Shown here piece by piece: positions 9,797-19,700 of a DNA stretch of 64,000 nucleotides. Source of the DNA: Rhodococcus oxybenzonivorans (GTDB lineage: Bacteria; Actinomycetota; Actinomycetes; Mycobacteriales; Mycobacteriaceae); the NCBI RefSeq assembly GCF_003130705.1, contig NZ_CP021354.1, positions 6,138,001 through 6,202,000 on the forward strand, read 5' to 3'. The translations under genes and the position numbers were made by a program. The notes beneath the pieces were generated by a model. It had not been told where the DNA came from. It ran no database searches and worked only from the letters and a program-made list of their open reading frames with translations. How positions within the stretch are numbered: the stretch's first letter is position 1; the number at the start of each line of letters is the position of its first letter.

Positions 9797-10840
9797 GTGA
9801 CCCACACAACACTTCCCTCGCGTATGCCCAGCACGATGCGAGCCAGCGTTCTCGTCGAACCCGGTCGCATCGAGATCAGGGAGCGCGCGGTACCTACCCC
9901 CGCTCCGGGCGACGTGCTGGTGCAGGTCTCGTCGGTCGGCGTCTGCGGATCCGATGCGCACTACTACCGGGAGGGACGCATCGGGGAGTTCGTCGTCGAA
10001 CAGCCCATCGTTCTCGGCCACGAGGCGTCGGGCACCATCGTCGGTGTCGGCGAGGGCGTCGCGACAGACCGGATCGGGCAGCGGGTGTCGATCGAACCCC
10101 AGCGCCCCGATCCCGGTAGCGACGAGACCCGGCGCGGCCTCTACAACCTCTGCCCGCACATGCAGTTCTATGCGACCCCGCCGATCGACGGGGCGCTCGC
10201 CGAGTACGTGACGATCGGCGCCGCCTTCGCGCACGCCGTCCCGGACGAGATGTCCGACGACGCGGCAGCGCTGTGTGAGCCGCTGTCGGTGGCCATCGCC
10301 ACGGCCCGGAAAGCCGGGCTGACCGCGGGGTCGCGGGTGCTCATCGCGGGCGCCGGGCCGATCGGAATCGCCACGGCGCAAACGGCACTGGCCTTCGGCG
10401 CCACGGAGGTGATCGTCTCCGATCTCGACGCACAAAGGCGGGCAGTGGCCGCCAAGTTCGGCGCCACCACCGTGCTCGACCCGCGCGAGCAGGACGTGTC
10501 GGCCCTTCGGGTGGATGCCTTCGTCGACGCGTCCGGAGCGCCGAGCGCCGTGCTGGCCGGAATCGGCGCGGTCCGGCCGGCGGGCACCGTCGTCCTGGTG
10601 GGCATGGGTTCGAGCGAGATGACACTTCCGGTGCAGACGATTCAAAACCGGGAACTGATACTCACCGGCGTCTTCCGGTACGCCAACACCTGGCCCGCTG
10701 CGATCGCACTCGCCCGTTCCGGCCGGGTCGATCTCGATTCGATGGTCACCGGAAAGTACCCGTTGGCCGAGGCCGAACAAGCGTTGAATGCAGACCGGAT
10801 GCCGGGCAGCCTCAAGGCCGTCGTACGCGTCCAGGAATGA
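9797..10840 (+). CDS. Zinc-type medium-chain dehydrogenase, sorbitol/xylitol dehydrogenase-like
   Basis: A 347-residue MDR-family dehydrogenase. VCGSD and GHE carry the catalytic zinc ligands, and GAGPIGIA is the NAD-binding turn. It probably oxidises sorbitol, xylitol or a similar polyol to its ketose. Unusually, the structural zinc lobe is lost: where relatives have three closely spaced cysteines before YNLCP, this protein reads PDPGSDETRRG, leaving only the Cys of YNLCP. The listed start is GTG; ATG codons at 9824 and 9836 are alternatives, and no strong ribosome site marks any of them. It is the first gene of the rightward operon. Confidence 0.88.
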   Translation: MTHTTLPSRMPSTMRASVLVEPGRIEIRERAVPTPAPGDVLVQVSSVGVCGSDAHYYREGRIGEFVVEQPIVLGHEASGTIVGVGEGVATDRIGQRVSIEPQRPDPGSDETRRGLYNLCPHMQFYATPPIDGALAEYVTIGAAFAHAVPDEMSDDAAALCEPLSVAIATARKAGLTAGSRVLIAGAGPIGIATAQTALAFGATEVIVSDLDAQRRAVAAKFGATTVLDPREQDVSALRVDAFVDASGAPSAVLAGIGAVRPAGTVVLVGMGSSEMTLPVQTIQNRELILTGVFRYANTWPAAIALARSGRVDLDSMVTGKYPLAEAEQALNADRMPGSLKAVVRVQE

Positions 10841-10850
10841 GGAGAGAGCG

Positions 10851-12332
10851 ATGCAACTGAACGCGCAGACGCTGGAGCGTCTCAGCGATGCAGTCGAAGT
10901 ACCCACCTACGACCGAAACGACATAACCGTCGGGATAGTGCATTTCGGTGTCGGGGGCTTTCACCGTGCACACCAGGCGATGTACGTCGACAAGCTACTG
11001 CGCCTCGGGCAGGCCCGCGCGTGGGGCATTTGCGGAGTCGGGGTTCTGCCCGGCGATCGGCGCATGAAGGACGTACTCGAGGCACAGGACGGGCTCTATA
11101 TCCTGGCCCTGAAACATGGCGACGGGACCTGGGACGTGAGCGTCATCGGCTCCATCGTGGACTACCTCTTCGCACCGGACGACCCCGAAGCGGTGATCGA
11201 GAAGATCGCCGCCGAGTCCACCCGGATCGTCTCGCTCACCATCACGGAGGGCGGCTACAACTTCACCCACGACACCGGCGAGTTCGACCGCGAGAATCCC
11301 GACATCGTCCACGATCTCCGCGACGGCGCCGCGCCGACAAGCACATTCGGGCTCATCGTGGAAGCGCTGGCCCGTCGACGGGCCCGCGGACTGGCGTCGC
11401 CGACCATCATGTCGTGCGACAACATCGAGGGAAACGGCACCGTGGCGCGCAAGATGTTCCTCGCCTACGCCGAAATGAAAGACCCGGAACTCGCGGCGTG
11501 GATGCGCACCGAGACCTCCTTCCCCAACTCCATGGTCGATCGGATCACCCCGGTGACCACCGTAGAAGTGACGCAGGCACTCTCGACTCGATTCGGCGTC
11601 GACGACCAGTGGCCCGTCGCCGCCGAACCGTTCACCTCCTGGGTTCTCGAAGATTCGTTCGTTCTGGGCCGGCCGCCGTTCGAGCAGGTCGGCGTGCAGT
11701 TGGTAGAGGATGTCGCACCCTACGAACTGATGAAACTCCGCCTGCTCAATGCCAGTCATCAGGCCCTCTGCTATTTCGGGTACCTCTCCGGGTATCGCCT
11801 CGTGCACGAGGTCGCGCAGGACCCGCTGTTCGCCGAATTCTTGTTGTCGTACATGGACGACGAGGCCACACCTACCCTGGCGCCGGTTCCCGGCGTCGAC
11901 CTCGACGAGTACAAGCGCACGCTCATCGAACGCTTCTCGAACCCGGAGATCCGCGACACCGTCGCCCGCCTGTGCGCCGAGTCCTCCGACCGCATCCCGA
12001 AGTGGCTGCTGCCGGTGATCCGCGAGAATCTGATCACCGACCGGCACATTCGGTTGTCGGCCGCGATCGTCGCGAGTTGGGCCCGGTACGCCGAGGGAGT
12101 GGACGAGGACGGCGAACCCATCGACGTCGTCGACCAGATGAAGGACTCCCTCGTGCCGATCGCGCGGAGCCAGCACGAGAACCCTACGGCCTTCATCGAG
12201 AACCAATCGGTCTTCGGCGATCTGGCCGACTATCCACGGTTCGTCACCGCCTATCTGTGGGCACTCGATTCGCTACACCGGGTCGGCGCGCGAAAAACAC
12301 TCGAATCCCTGCTCGAGAAGGTGCAGTCATGA
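10851..12332 (+). CDS. mtlK: Mannitol 2-dehydrogenase family protein (polyol-specific long-chain dehydrogenase)
   Basis: A 493-residue protein of the usual PSLDR length. HFGVGGFHRAH near the N-terminus is the nucleotide-binding turn and MKLRLLNASHQ carries the catalytic lysine region of the family. These enzymes oxidise mannitol to fructose or D-arabitol to D-xylulose with NAD. GGAGAGAG lies just upstream of the ATG and ten bases separate it from the preceding stop; a longer frame from 10788 has no such site. The PfkB kinase gene overlaps its stop by ATGA. Fructose would go to that kinase and xylulose to the xylulokinase that follows. The symbol is by family resemblance; arabitol dehydrogenase is equally possible. 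Confidence 0.88.
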   Translation: MQLNAQTLERLSDAVEVPTYDRNDITVGIVHFGVGGFHRAHQAMYVDKLLRLGQARAWGICGVGVLPGDRRMKDVLEAQDGLYILALKHGDGTWDVSVIGSIVDYLFAPDDPEAVIEKIAAESTRIVSLTITEGGYNFTHDTGEFDRENPDIVHDLRDGAAPTSTFGLIVEALARRRARGLASPTIMSCDNIEGNGTVARKMFLAYAEMKDPELAAWMRTETSFPNSMVDRITPVTTVEVTQALSTRFGVDDQWPVAAEPFTSWVLEDSFVLGRPPFEQVGVQLVEDVAPYELMKLRLLNASHQALCYFGYLSGYRLVHEVAQDPLFAEFLLSYMDDEATPTLAPVPGVDLDEYKRTLIERFSNPEIRDTVARLCAESSDRIPKWLLPVIRENLITDRHIRLSAAIVASWARYAEGVDEDGEPIDVVDQMKDSLVPIARSQHENPTAFIENQSVFGDLADYPRFVTAYLWALDSLHRVGARKTLESLLEKVQS

Positions 12333-13252
12333 GCATGGTCGTCGGGGAAGCCCTCATCGACATCGTCACCGCTGCCGACGGCACCACCACCGAGTACGCC
12401 GGAGGCAGCCCCCTCAACGTGGCGGTCGGACTCGCCCGCCTCGGCAGACCGGTCGAGTTCGTCACCCGCATCGGGGAGGACGCACGGGGAGGAATGATCC
12501 TCGACCACCTCGCAGCCTCGGGCGTCCGTGTGGCGTCGGGAAGCATGTCCGCAGAGTCCACGGCCACCGCCCGCGCGACACTCGACCCGACAGGTGCGGC
12601 CACCTACGAGTTCGACCTCGAATGGGCGCTGCCCGCCCCCGCCTGGGCCTCGACTCCGGAGCTGGTTCACACCGGGTCCATTGCCGCCGTGACGGAACCT
12701 GGATGTGCCGTGGTGGCCGATATCCTCTACCGCCTCCGCTCCTCGGCGACCATCAGTTTCGACCCGAACGTCCGGACCGCACTGATTACCGACGAGGTAC
12801 GGGCCCGGGAACGAATCGAGCACCTCGTGTCGATGTCCGACATCGTCAAGGCCAGCGACGAGGACCTCGCCTGGTTCGACCCCACCCGGGACCCCGTCGA
12901 CATCGCCCGCGACTGGCTGGCGCTCGGACCCGCAGTGGTCGCCGTGACCAAAGGCTCCGAGGGCGCTTTCGCGGTGTGCGCGGCGGGTGTCGTCGAGATG
13001 GCCGCGCGCGAGGTCCAGGTGATCGACACCGTCGGCGCCGGTGACGCCTTCATGGCCGGACTGCTCGACGGCTTCTGGTCCCAGGGCCTGCTCGGCGCGA
13101 AACACCGCGGCGCCCTGCGTGCACTCGATCCCGCACGGCTGCGCACCGTACTCGCCAACGCCGTTCTCATGTCCGCCCTCACCGTCGCCAAGGCCGGCGC
13201 GGACCTTCCCGACCGCGAGACGCTCGACCGAGAGGCCGGGATTCTGCAATGA
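12329..13252 (+). CDS. PfkB-family carbohydrate kinase, probable fructokinase
   Basis: A 307-residue ribokinase-fold kinase. The substrate-side [15 protein letters not shown] is near residue 25 and the ATP-binding/catalytic signature DTVGAGDAF lies near residue 230, with Asp as the catalytic base. The start ATG overlaps the dehydrogenase stop by four bases; a much longer in-frame extension (from 11021) is only antiframe to that gene. In context it should phosphorylate fructose released by mannitol or sorbitol oxidation. The next gene again overlaps by ATGA, so the four catabolic genes are tightly coupled. Confidence 0.88.
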   Translation: MSMVVGEALIDIVTAADGTTTEYAGGSPLNVAVGLARLGRPVEFVTRIGEDARGGMILDHLAASGVRVASGSMSAESTATARATLDPTGAATYEFDLEWALPAPAWASTPELVHTGSIAAVTEPGCAVVADILYRLRSSATISFDPNVRTALITDEVRARERIEHLVSMSDIVKASDEDLAWFDPTRDPVDIARDWLALGPAVVAVTKGSEGAFAVCAAGVVEMAAREVQVIDTVGAGDAFMAGLLDGFWSQGLLGAKHRGALRALDPARLRTVLANAVLMSALTVAKAGADLPDRETLDREAGILQ

Positions 13253-14640
13253 CACTCGTCGCAGGAATCGACTCGTCGACCCAGTCGTGCAAAGTGCTCG
13301 TCTGCGACGCCGACACCGGAGAACTCGTCCGCAAGGGCACAGCGCCCCATCCCGACGGGACCGAAGTGCACCCGCAGGAATGGGCGCGGGCCCTGGACAC
13401 CGCGATCACCACGGCCGGTGGTCTCGACGACGTCGCCGCGGTGTCGGTGGGAGCCCAGCAACACGGCATGGTGTGCCTCGACGACAGCGGGTCGGTGGTA
13501 CGCCCGGCGCTGCTGTGGAACGACACCCGGTCGGCGGGGGCTGCCGCACAGTTGGTGGAGGATCTCGGCGGTCCCGACCCCTGGGCGGACGCCGTGGGTG
13601 TCGTCCCGCTCGCGGCCATCACCGTCAGCAAGCTGCGATGGCTCGCGGATTCCGAACCCGCACAGGCAGACCGAACGGCAGCGGTATGCCTCCCGCACGA
13701 CTGGATCGGCTGGCAGCTCACCAGTGCCCGCGATCTCGACGCCCTGGCCACCGACCGCGGCGACGCCAGCGGCACCGGATACTTCTCGGCCGCGGCCAAC
13801 GCGTATCGACCCGACCTGTTGTCGCTGGCCCTCCGTGGCCGCTCCGTGCAGGTGCCCCGAGTGGCAGCGCCCTCCGAGCGGATCGGCGAGACGCGGTCGG
13901 GCGCGGTACTCGGCCCCGGAACAGGTGACAACGCCGCTGCCGCACTCGCTCTGGACGCACAGGAGGGTGACGTCATCGTCTCGGTGGGCACATCGGGGGT
14001 GGTGTCCGCGGTGTCGGACATACCGGCCAACGACCCCGGCGGTTTCGTCGCAGGGTTCGCCGACGCGACCGGACGCCATCTGCCGCTCGTCTGCACGCTC
14101 AACGCGGCGCGGGTACTCGACGCCACCGCGGCACTACTCGGGGTCGATCACGAAGAGCTGTCGCGGCTTGCGCTGTCGGCACCGTCCGGCAGCGGCGGCC
14201 TGGTGATGGTGCCGTACTTCGAAGGCGAACGCACACCGAACCGACCGGACGCCACAGGGTCGATAGAGGGTTTGCGGCTGAGCAATTCGACGCCCGCCCA
14301 CCTCGCGCGGGCGGCCGTCGAAGGGTTGCTGTGCGGGTTGGCCGATGGAATCGACCACCTGGTCGCGCAGGGTGTCGCCGTGCGCCGGATCCTGCTCGTC
14401 GGTGGCGGCGCACGCTCGCGGGCACTACGTGAGATCGCCCCGGCCATCTTCGGTGCGCCCGTCCTGGTGCCGCAACCCGGTGAGTACGTCGCGGTCGGCG
14501 CGTGCCGTCAGGCTGCGTGGACACTCGCCGGCACCACGCAACCACCCAAGTGGAATCAGACCTCCACCCAGCGTTACGAAGCCGACCCTGCCCCCAACGT
14601 CCGCGAACGCTACAGGCGCTCCGCGCCCGTGAGTGGTTAA
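13249..14640 (+). CDS. xylB: Xylulokinase (FGGY family)
   Basis: A 463-residue FGGY kinase with the phosphate-1 loop [10 protein letters not shown] at the N-terminus, GAQQHGM and WNDTRS substrate-side motifs typical of xylulokinase, catalytic GTGDNAAAA near residue 225 and the C-terminal adenosine motif LVGGGARS. It converts D-xylulose to D-xylulose 5-phosphate, which enters the pentose phosphate pathway, and so drains D-arabitol or xylitol oxidised by the upstream dehydrogenases. Last gene of the operon; its TAA lies inside the stem of a strong hairpin. Confidence 0.92.
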   Translation: MTLVAGIDSSTQSCKVLVCDADTGELVRKGTAPHPDGTEVHPQEWARALDTAITTAGGLDDVAAVSVGAQQHGMVCLDDSGSVVRPALLWNDTRSAGAAAQLVEDLGGPDPWADAVGVVPLAAITVSKLRWLADSEPAQADRTAAVCLPHDWIGWQLTSARDLDALATDRGDASGTGYFSAAANAYRPDLLSLALRGRSVQVPRVAAPSERIGETRSGAVLGPGTGDNAAAALALDAQEGDVIVSVGTSGVVSAVSDIPANDPGGFVAGFADATGRHLPLVCTLNAARVLDATAALLGVDHEELSRLALSAPSGSGGLVMVPYFEGERTPNRPDATGSIEGLRLSNSTPAHLARAAVEGLLCGLADGIDHLVAQGVAVRRILLVGGGARSRALREIAPAIFGAPVLVPQPGEYVAVGACRQAAWTLAGTTQPPKWNQTSTQRYEADPAPNVRERYRRSAPVSG

Positions 14641-14671
14641 CGAGTCTCTGGACTCCTCAACCACTCACGGG
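14626..14671. terminator. Bidirectional hairpin terminator between convergent operons
   Basis: CCCGTGAGTGGTT (14626-14638) is complementary to AACCACTCACGGG (14659-14671), and inside it GAGTC (14642-14646) pairs with GACTC (14651-14655) around a four-base loop. The perfect 13-bp outer stem includes the stop codon of the xylulokinase gene. It lies between two converging genes and has no long T run, so it may act on both strands by structure alone. Confidence 0.75.
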
Positions 14672-14683
14672 CGGCGGAGCCGC

Positions 14684-15688
14684 CTACACCTTGACCAGCA
14701 TCTTCCCGACGTTCCCGCCGCGCATGAGCTGGAGGAATGCGTCCACCGAATTCTCGATGCCCTCGACCACCGTCTCGTCGTGCACCACGTCACCGGACGC
14801 AAGCCACGGTCCCATCTTGGCGGCGAACTCGGGGAACACGTGGGTGTAGTTGCCCAGCGTAAATCCCTGCAACGTGAGACCGCGGCTGATGATGTTCATC
14901 ATGTTGTCCGGTCCCGGCACACGCTCGGTGGCGTTGTAGCCGGCGATCGCGCCGCACAGCGCGGCTCGTCCCCCGTTGCGCATGGCGGCGAGTGCCGCCT
15001 CGAGGTGATCGCCGCCGACGTTGTCGAAGTAGACGTCGATTCCGTCACCCGCGACTTCGAGCAGCTGCTTGCGGATGGGTGCGGCCTTGTAGTCGAGCGC
15101 GATGTCATAGCCGTAGCGGTCGGTGAGTAGCGCCACCTTCTCGGCTGAGCCCGCGGATCCGAGGACCCGGGAGGCGCCTTCGAGGCGGGCGATCTGCCCG
15201 GCCGCAGTTCCGACGGCACCGGCGGCACCGGAAATGAACACGGAGTCACCGGGCTTCATGTGGGCGATGTGCAGAAGACCCACATAGGCGGTGAGGCCCG
15301 TCAACCCCAGAATGCCGAGGTATGCGGACACCGGGACACCGGGAATCTCTTCCACCACACGGAATGCGGAGGCATCGCCCTGCGCCACGTCGCGCCATCC
15401 CAGGTCGTGCACCACGACGGAGCCGACGGGGTGGCTGTCGGCGGTCGACTCGACGACTCGCCCCACTGCGCCACCGGTCATGGTCTCCCCCAGCACGAAC
15501 GGCGGAATGTAGGACTTGACGTCGTTCATGCGACCGCGCATGTATGGGTCGACGGAGGTGAACTCGTTGACCACACGAACCTGATCACCGGCGAGGTCGG
15601 GCAACTCCACGGTGACAGTCCGGAAGTCGTCCTGGGTGGGCCAGCCCGCCGGCCGGTTGATCAATTGAATCTGCGTGCTCGATACCAC
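14684..15688 (-). CDS. NADP-dependent oxidoreductase, MDR superfamily (CurA/leukotriene B4 dehydrogenase-like)
   Basis: A 334-residue zinc-independent medium-chain reductase. SVDPYMRGRM near residue 45 and VFISGAAGAVGTAAGQIA near residue 150 are hallmarks of the prostaglandin reductase/CurA group, followed by YFDNVGGDHL. These enzymes reduce the double bond of enones and enals with NADPH. GTG start with AAAGGAA upstream. A DUF1304 gene precedes it by 34 bases on the same strand, and the divergent TetR gene with its palindrome suggests induction by a reactive small molecule. Confidence 0.88.
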   Translation of the reverse strand: MVSSTQIQLINRPAGWPTQDDFRTVTVELPDLAGDQVRVVNEFTSVDPYMRGRMNDVKSYIPPFVLGETMTGGAVGRVVESTADSHPVGSVVVHDLGWRDVAQGDASAFRVVEEIPGVPVSAYLGILGLTGLTAYVGLLHIAHMKPGDSVFISGAAGAVGTAAGQIARLEGASRVLGSAGSAEKVALLTDRYGYDIALDYKAAPIRKQLLEVAGDGIDVYFDNVGGDHLEAALAAMRNGGRAALCGAIAGYNATERVPGPDNMMNIISRGLTLQGFTLGNYTHVFPEFAAKMGPWLASGDVVHDETVVEGIENSVDAFLQLMRGGNVGKMLVKV

Positions 15689-15722
15689 GAGTAGTTCCTT
15701 TCACTGCTTTGACGAAAGATGT

Positions 15723-16109
15723 CTAGAGCGCCAGTCCGAGCGCGAGGAGAAGGACCGCGAGCAACGGAAGCGTGCCCTGGGTGAGAGCGGCGCGTGCCTT
15801 GTCCGGTGAAGAAATCAGCAGGACAGCCGCGGCGAGAACCATCGATCCGGCACCTGCGAAGACGAGGGCAGCACCCACCGCAGTCGCGCCGACAGCGACC
15901 GCAACGATGCCGACCGCGGTCACGATGGCGAGAAACAGGTTGTAGAAGCCCTGGTTGAAGGCCAGCTCCTTGGTGGCGGCGGCATCGTCGGCGGTGGTGC
16001 CGAAGGTCGCGCGGGTACGCGGCGCTGTCCACAGCACCGACTCGAGCACGAAGATGTACACGTGTAATGCACTGGCGAAAGCGGCGAGAACCAGACCGGC
16101 GGTGACCAT
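15723..16109 (-). CDS. DUF1304 family membrane protein
   Basis: A 128-residue protein with four hydrophobic helices (VTAGLVLAAFASALHVYIFVL, a helix after NQGFYNLFLAI, and two Ala/Val-rich helices) and the conserved FNQGFYN motif of DUF1304. The ATG at 16109 is chosen because AGGAGG precedes it; the open frame upstream to 16256 would cross the TetR operator and the TetR start. Function is unknown. It is co-transcribed with the oxidoreductase downstream and divergent from the TetR gene. Confidence 0.85.
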   Translation of the reverse strand: MVTAGLVLAAFASALHVYIFVLESVLWTAPRTRATFGTTADDAAATKELAFNQGFYNLFLAIVTAVGIVAVAVGATAVGAALVFAGAGSMVLAAAVLLISSPDKARAALTQGTLPLLAVLLLALGLAL

Positions 16110-16136
16110 GCAAGCTCCTCCTGATTGTGAACTGAC

Positions 16137-16158
16137 CATTTCAATATATACTGAAATG
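16137..16158. promoter_or_regulatory. Palindromic operator for the adjacent TetR regulator
   Basis: CATTTCA (16137-16143) and TGAAATG (16152-16158) form a near-perfect dyad around an A/T-rich eight-base core between the DUF1304 and TetR start codons. A further TTTCA half lies at 16162-16166. Its position over the divergent promoters and its symmetry fit a TetR dimer site controlling both directions. Confidence 0.6.
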
Positions 16159-16188
16159 AGCGTTTCACAACAGTGAGTGAGGATCGTC

Positions 16189-16782
16189 ATGCCACGGACA
16201 CAGGACTTCGACACCGCCGAGGTGATCGGCCTCGCACGTGACGTGTTCTGGGACAAGGGTTATGAAGCCACGTCGGTGCCGGACCTCGAACGCGCCACCG
16301 GACTCAACCGCTCGAGCCTGTACAACGCCTTCACCAGCAAGCGGGGCCTGTTCGACGCCGCCGTGCAGGACTACCTCGACCGGGTCGTCCGCCCGCGTCT
16401 GAAAATCCTCACCGCTGAACCCACCCGGCCCGACGCGGGCGTGCGCTACTACCGCGCTCTCGCCGAGACGTTGGCCACGCTCCCCGAGGACTGCCCGGGT
16501 CGTGGGTGCCTGCTCCTCAACAGCGCTGCCGGGTTCGCCGCCCACGACGAGACTCAGCGGATGGTCGTGGATGCCTACCGCAGCGAACTGTCCGCAGCGC
16601 TGACCCACGCGCTGCGTGCCCTGGATCCGGACGCGCCTGCCGCCGTCGTCGAGCACCGCACGCGGCTGCTGACGTCGTTGTCGGTCAGCGCGTTCCTGCT
16701 CTCGCGCATCAACCGGGACGAGGCGATCGCGGTGGCGCACACGGCGATCGAACAGCTCGAGGAGTGGCGCGGGACCGCCTGA
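16189..16782 (+). CDS. TetR/AcrR family transcriptional regulator
   Basis: A 197-residue regulator with the N-terminal TetR helix-turn-helix (ATSVPDLERATGLNRSSLYNAFTSKRGLF) and a C-terminal ligand domain with CPGRGCLLLNSA, a stretch found in TetR proteins that control oxidoreductase/DUF1304-type neighbours. The ATG at 16189 is preferred because GTGAGGA lies directly upstream; the GTG at 16177 is part of that site. It is divergent from the DUF1304/oxidoreductase pair and likely represses it. The two close cysteines could sense an electrophile, but that is speculation. Confidence 0.88.
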   Translation: MPRTQDFDTAEVIGLARDVFWDKGYEATSVPDLERATGLNRSSLYNAFTSKRGLFDAAVQDYLDRVVRPRLKILTAEPTRPDAGVRYYRALAETLATLPEDCPGRGCLLLNSAAGFAAHDETQRMVVDAYRSELSAALTHALRALDPDAPAAVVEHRTRLLTSLSVSAFLLSRINRDEAIAVAHTAIEQLEEWRGTA

Positions 16783-16794
16783 CCGCGCCGTCCG

Positions 16795-19700
16795 TCAGTC
16801 GGCCAGAGCCGGCGCCGCGTGCTTGCCGCGCTCGGGAGGAACGCCGTCTCCGGACGCCCGCTCGGCGGCCGCCGTCTCGATCGCGGTGGCGTGTTCGACG
16901 GCGTGGGGGGCGATACCCAGGTTGTCCAGGGTGTCCCAGAGACCGGCCATCGCCGCCTTCGGGTCGAGGTAGTACTCGGATTCGCGCACACGCCAGAAGG
17001 TCCAGCCGCAACGCTTGAGTTCCTGCTCGCGTTCGAGGTCGGCGATGCGCTGTGCCGGCGTAGTAGAGAAGGCGTCCGCATCACATTCGACGGCCAGCCT
17101 CATCGTCCCGCCGGTGACTACGAGGTCGATACGCCGATTGTTCACCTCGACTTGAGGATTGACGTGATAGCCGCGCTCGGCGATGTCGTGGAACACCCGC
17201 TGCTCGAGGAGGTTGTCGAACGGTGGCGTCCGGACGTCTCGGCTCACACCCTGGGGCATCGGCTCGGCCGGCGCCGGCGACGTCGACATGACGTAGCTCA
17301 GCAGGGAGTTACGGAGGTCTGCTCGCTTCAGTTCGTCGACGGTCACCGAGTGGAACAGCCACAACTGGTCCTGCGCCCGCGACGCCGCGACGTTGAATCG
17401 ACGCTTGTACTGATTGGCCGTCAGCGGCACGAAGTGCTGCTCCGGCGTCACCACCATGGACAGGAAGACGACGCTGCGTTCATCGCCCTGGAAGTCGGGC
17501 GGTGTTCCCACCCGCAGCCGCCGTTGCTCCCACTGCTCGATTCCGATGCGCCGCACCAATTCACCGCGGATCGCGTCGACCTGCGACTGCCCTTGCAACA
17601 CAACGATTCCGAACGTCTTTCCGTCGTACCGGGGATCGACGAGACATTCGATGAGCTGATCGACGAGCGCCTTCGCCTCGACGTGGTTGGCGAGCGTCGC
17701 GTCCCTACCCGACACCGTGGCGTCGGGAACGTAGGTGTGCCGCAGGGGCGGTAGCCGGTCTGCACCGAACTGCCGCACCGGCACCAGAGGAAGCTCACCG
17801 TAGAACTGGGTACTCGACCAGTTGATGATTTCGGGCATCGACCGGAAATGCTCACGCAACCTGACCACCTGGCCGAAACTGGTACGCAGGATGGAGAACA
17901 GGCTCGACCGGGGAGTCAGCGTCGCTTGCACGTATTCCGGGAGATCCGGAAGGTAGGCATCCAATCTGGTGAAGACGTCGTCGAGCGTCCCGTTGGTGGG
18001 GATATCGGCGGGCGCGCATTGCTTGTCGTCGCCTACCACGATCACCCGCGGTGCCAGCCACAGCAGGAAGAGGTTGGTGATGTCGGCCTGGCTCGCTTCG
18101 TCGACGATGACGACGTCGAAGCTGCCCGGAACCGGCGGTATGGACGCGAGAACCTGCTGCAGCGGCATCACCCAGGCGGGCACGGCTCCCTGCGCCTCTC
18201 CCATTGCGGATCTGGCTGCACTGCGGTACTTTTCGGCGTACTTTCCGCCTCCGGCACCGATGTTGGAGATGTGCTCTCGGTACGTTTGGAGCGCCCGCAC
18301 CTGGTCGGCGGTGAGATTCTCGAGGCAGTCCCGCCACGCGGCCGCGGCCGCCAGCCGAGCGGTCAGATGTGCCAGATCGGCGTCGAGGCCGTTCAGTTCG
18401 GCTTCGAGTTCCTGCTCGCGCCCGGCGCGATGCTGTTCGGTGACCCACTGACGGGCACGACGCCACGCCCACGCCTCCGACAGCTGCCAACTCATCTCGT
18501 CCCATTCGGGAAGCGTCGCTGTCCGGCGCACCAGTTCGTAAAAAGCCGGGGCGACGGGGGCGAGGCGGTCGGACAACTCGTCGAAGAGCAACTGATCGTG
18601 CTGCTCGGCGCGCGCCCTGGCGTATTCCGCGAGGGCAGCGGACAGTGCCGCGTTGTCGGCACGGTCGAGTGCGGAAACCAGAGCGGTGCCCTCGGGGGAG
18701 GGACCCGAGTCGATCTCGGCAGACACCGCCGAGACGATAGCGTCGAGTTCTGCACGCGCACTGTCGACGTCGGTACGGGTGGTGATGGCCTCGGCCGCAC
18801 CGGCGACCGCGGTGGCGTCGCGAAGTGTGCGCATGCGGGGGGCAGTGGGCGACAGCGCGAACAGCTCACGGGCAAGCGCATCGCGCGCCACGAGCAAGGC
18901 ACGCACCCGCGCGATTCTGCCGACCATCAGGTTGAGGCTGTCGACCTGAACGGCGCGGGAACCGTTCATCTCCACCGGAATGCCGAGATCGCCCAACAGT
19001 GTTGCCGCGGTCTGGGCGGCGTCGTGCGCGCGTAGGTGTTCCGTGACGAGACGGACGGCAGCGGCCGTGGTGGCGGGTAGTCCGTCGACGGTCGCCTCGA
19101 TGCCGAGCTCCTCGACGGCCTTCTGCTCGTCGCTGCGCCGAAAGCGCGACTTCCATTCCACGGCACCGGATTCCATGGCCACCGCCAGCGCCCCGACCGC
19201 GTGGAGTGCAGGCCTGCTCATGACGGAACTCTGGACGTCGTGCGCGCCGATGTAGCGGTCGGCGGCGGCGGCCGCTTCCACGATGGCAGGCAGCGCATCC
19301 AATCGGCCCCACAAATGCGTGGCCCGGCCGGCGAGAACCGTGTCGGCCAGTTCGTGGAATCTGCCGTCGAGTTCGAGGACGTCGTGCGCCCGGGCCTGCA
19401 GTTCCTTGCAGTGCCGGCGGACCGTGTGCGCGGTATCGGTGTCGACGCCGCCGAGGACGTCCAGTAGATGCGCCGACTGCGGGGTGTCGATGGGAACGGT
19501 GGTCGACGCCCGTGCGCAGAGCCGTTCGAGTTCTGCGCGGTTGGGCAGAAGTGCGTCGAGTGGCGGCAGACTTTGCCGCGAGCGCAGGGCACGTTCCGGT
19601 GTTGCCGTCACACAGAGTGCGCGCAAGGTGTCGAGCTCGGCGCCCGTCAGCGGCGATTCCTCGCTCAGCAGGGGTCCGGGGAGCCATTGGAAGTCGGCCT

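Noticed and set aside
11021..12328. N-terminal extension of the PfkB kinase frame
   Set aside because: Arg-rich shadow of the mannitol dehydrogenase gene; the real start is the ATGA overlap.
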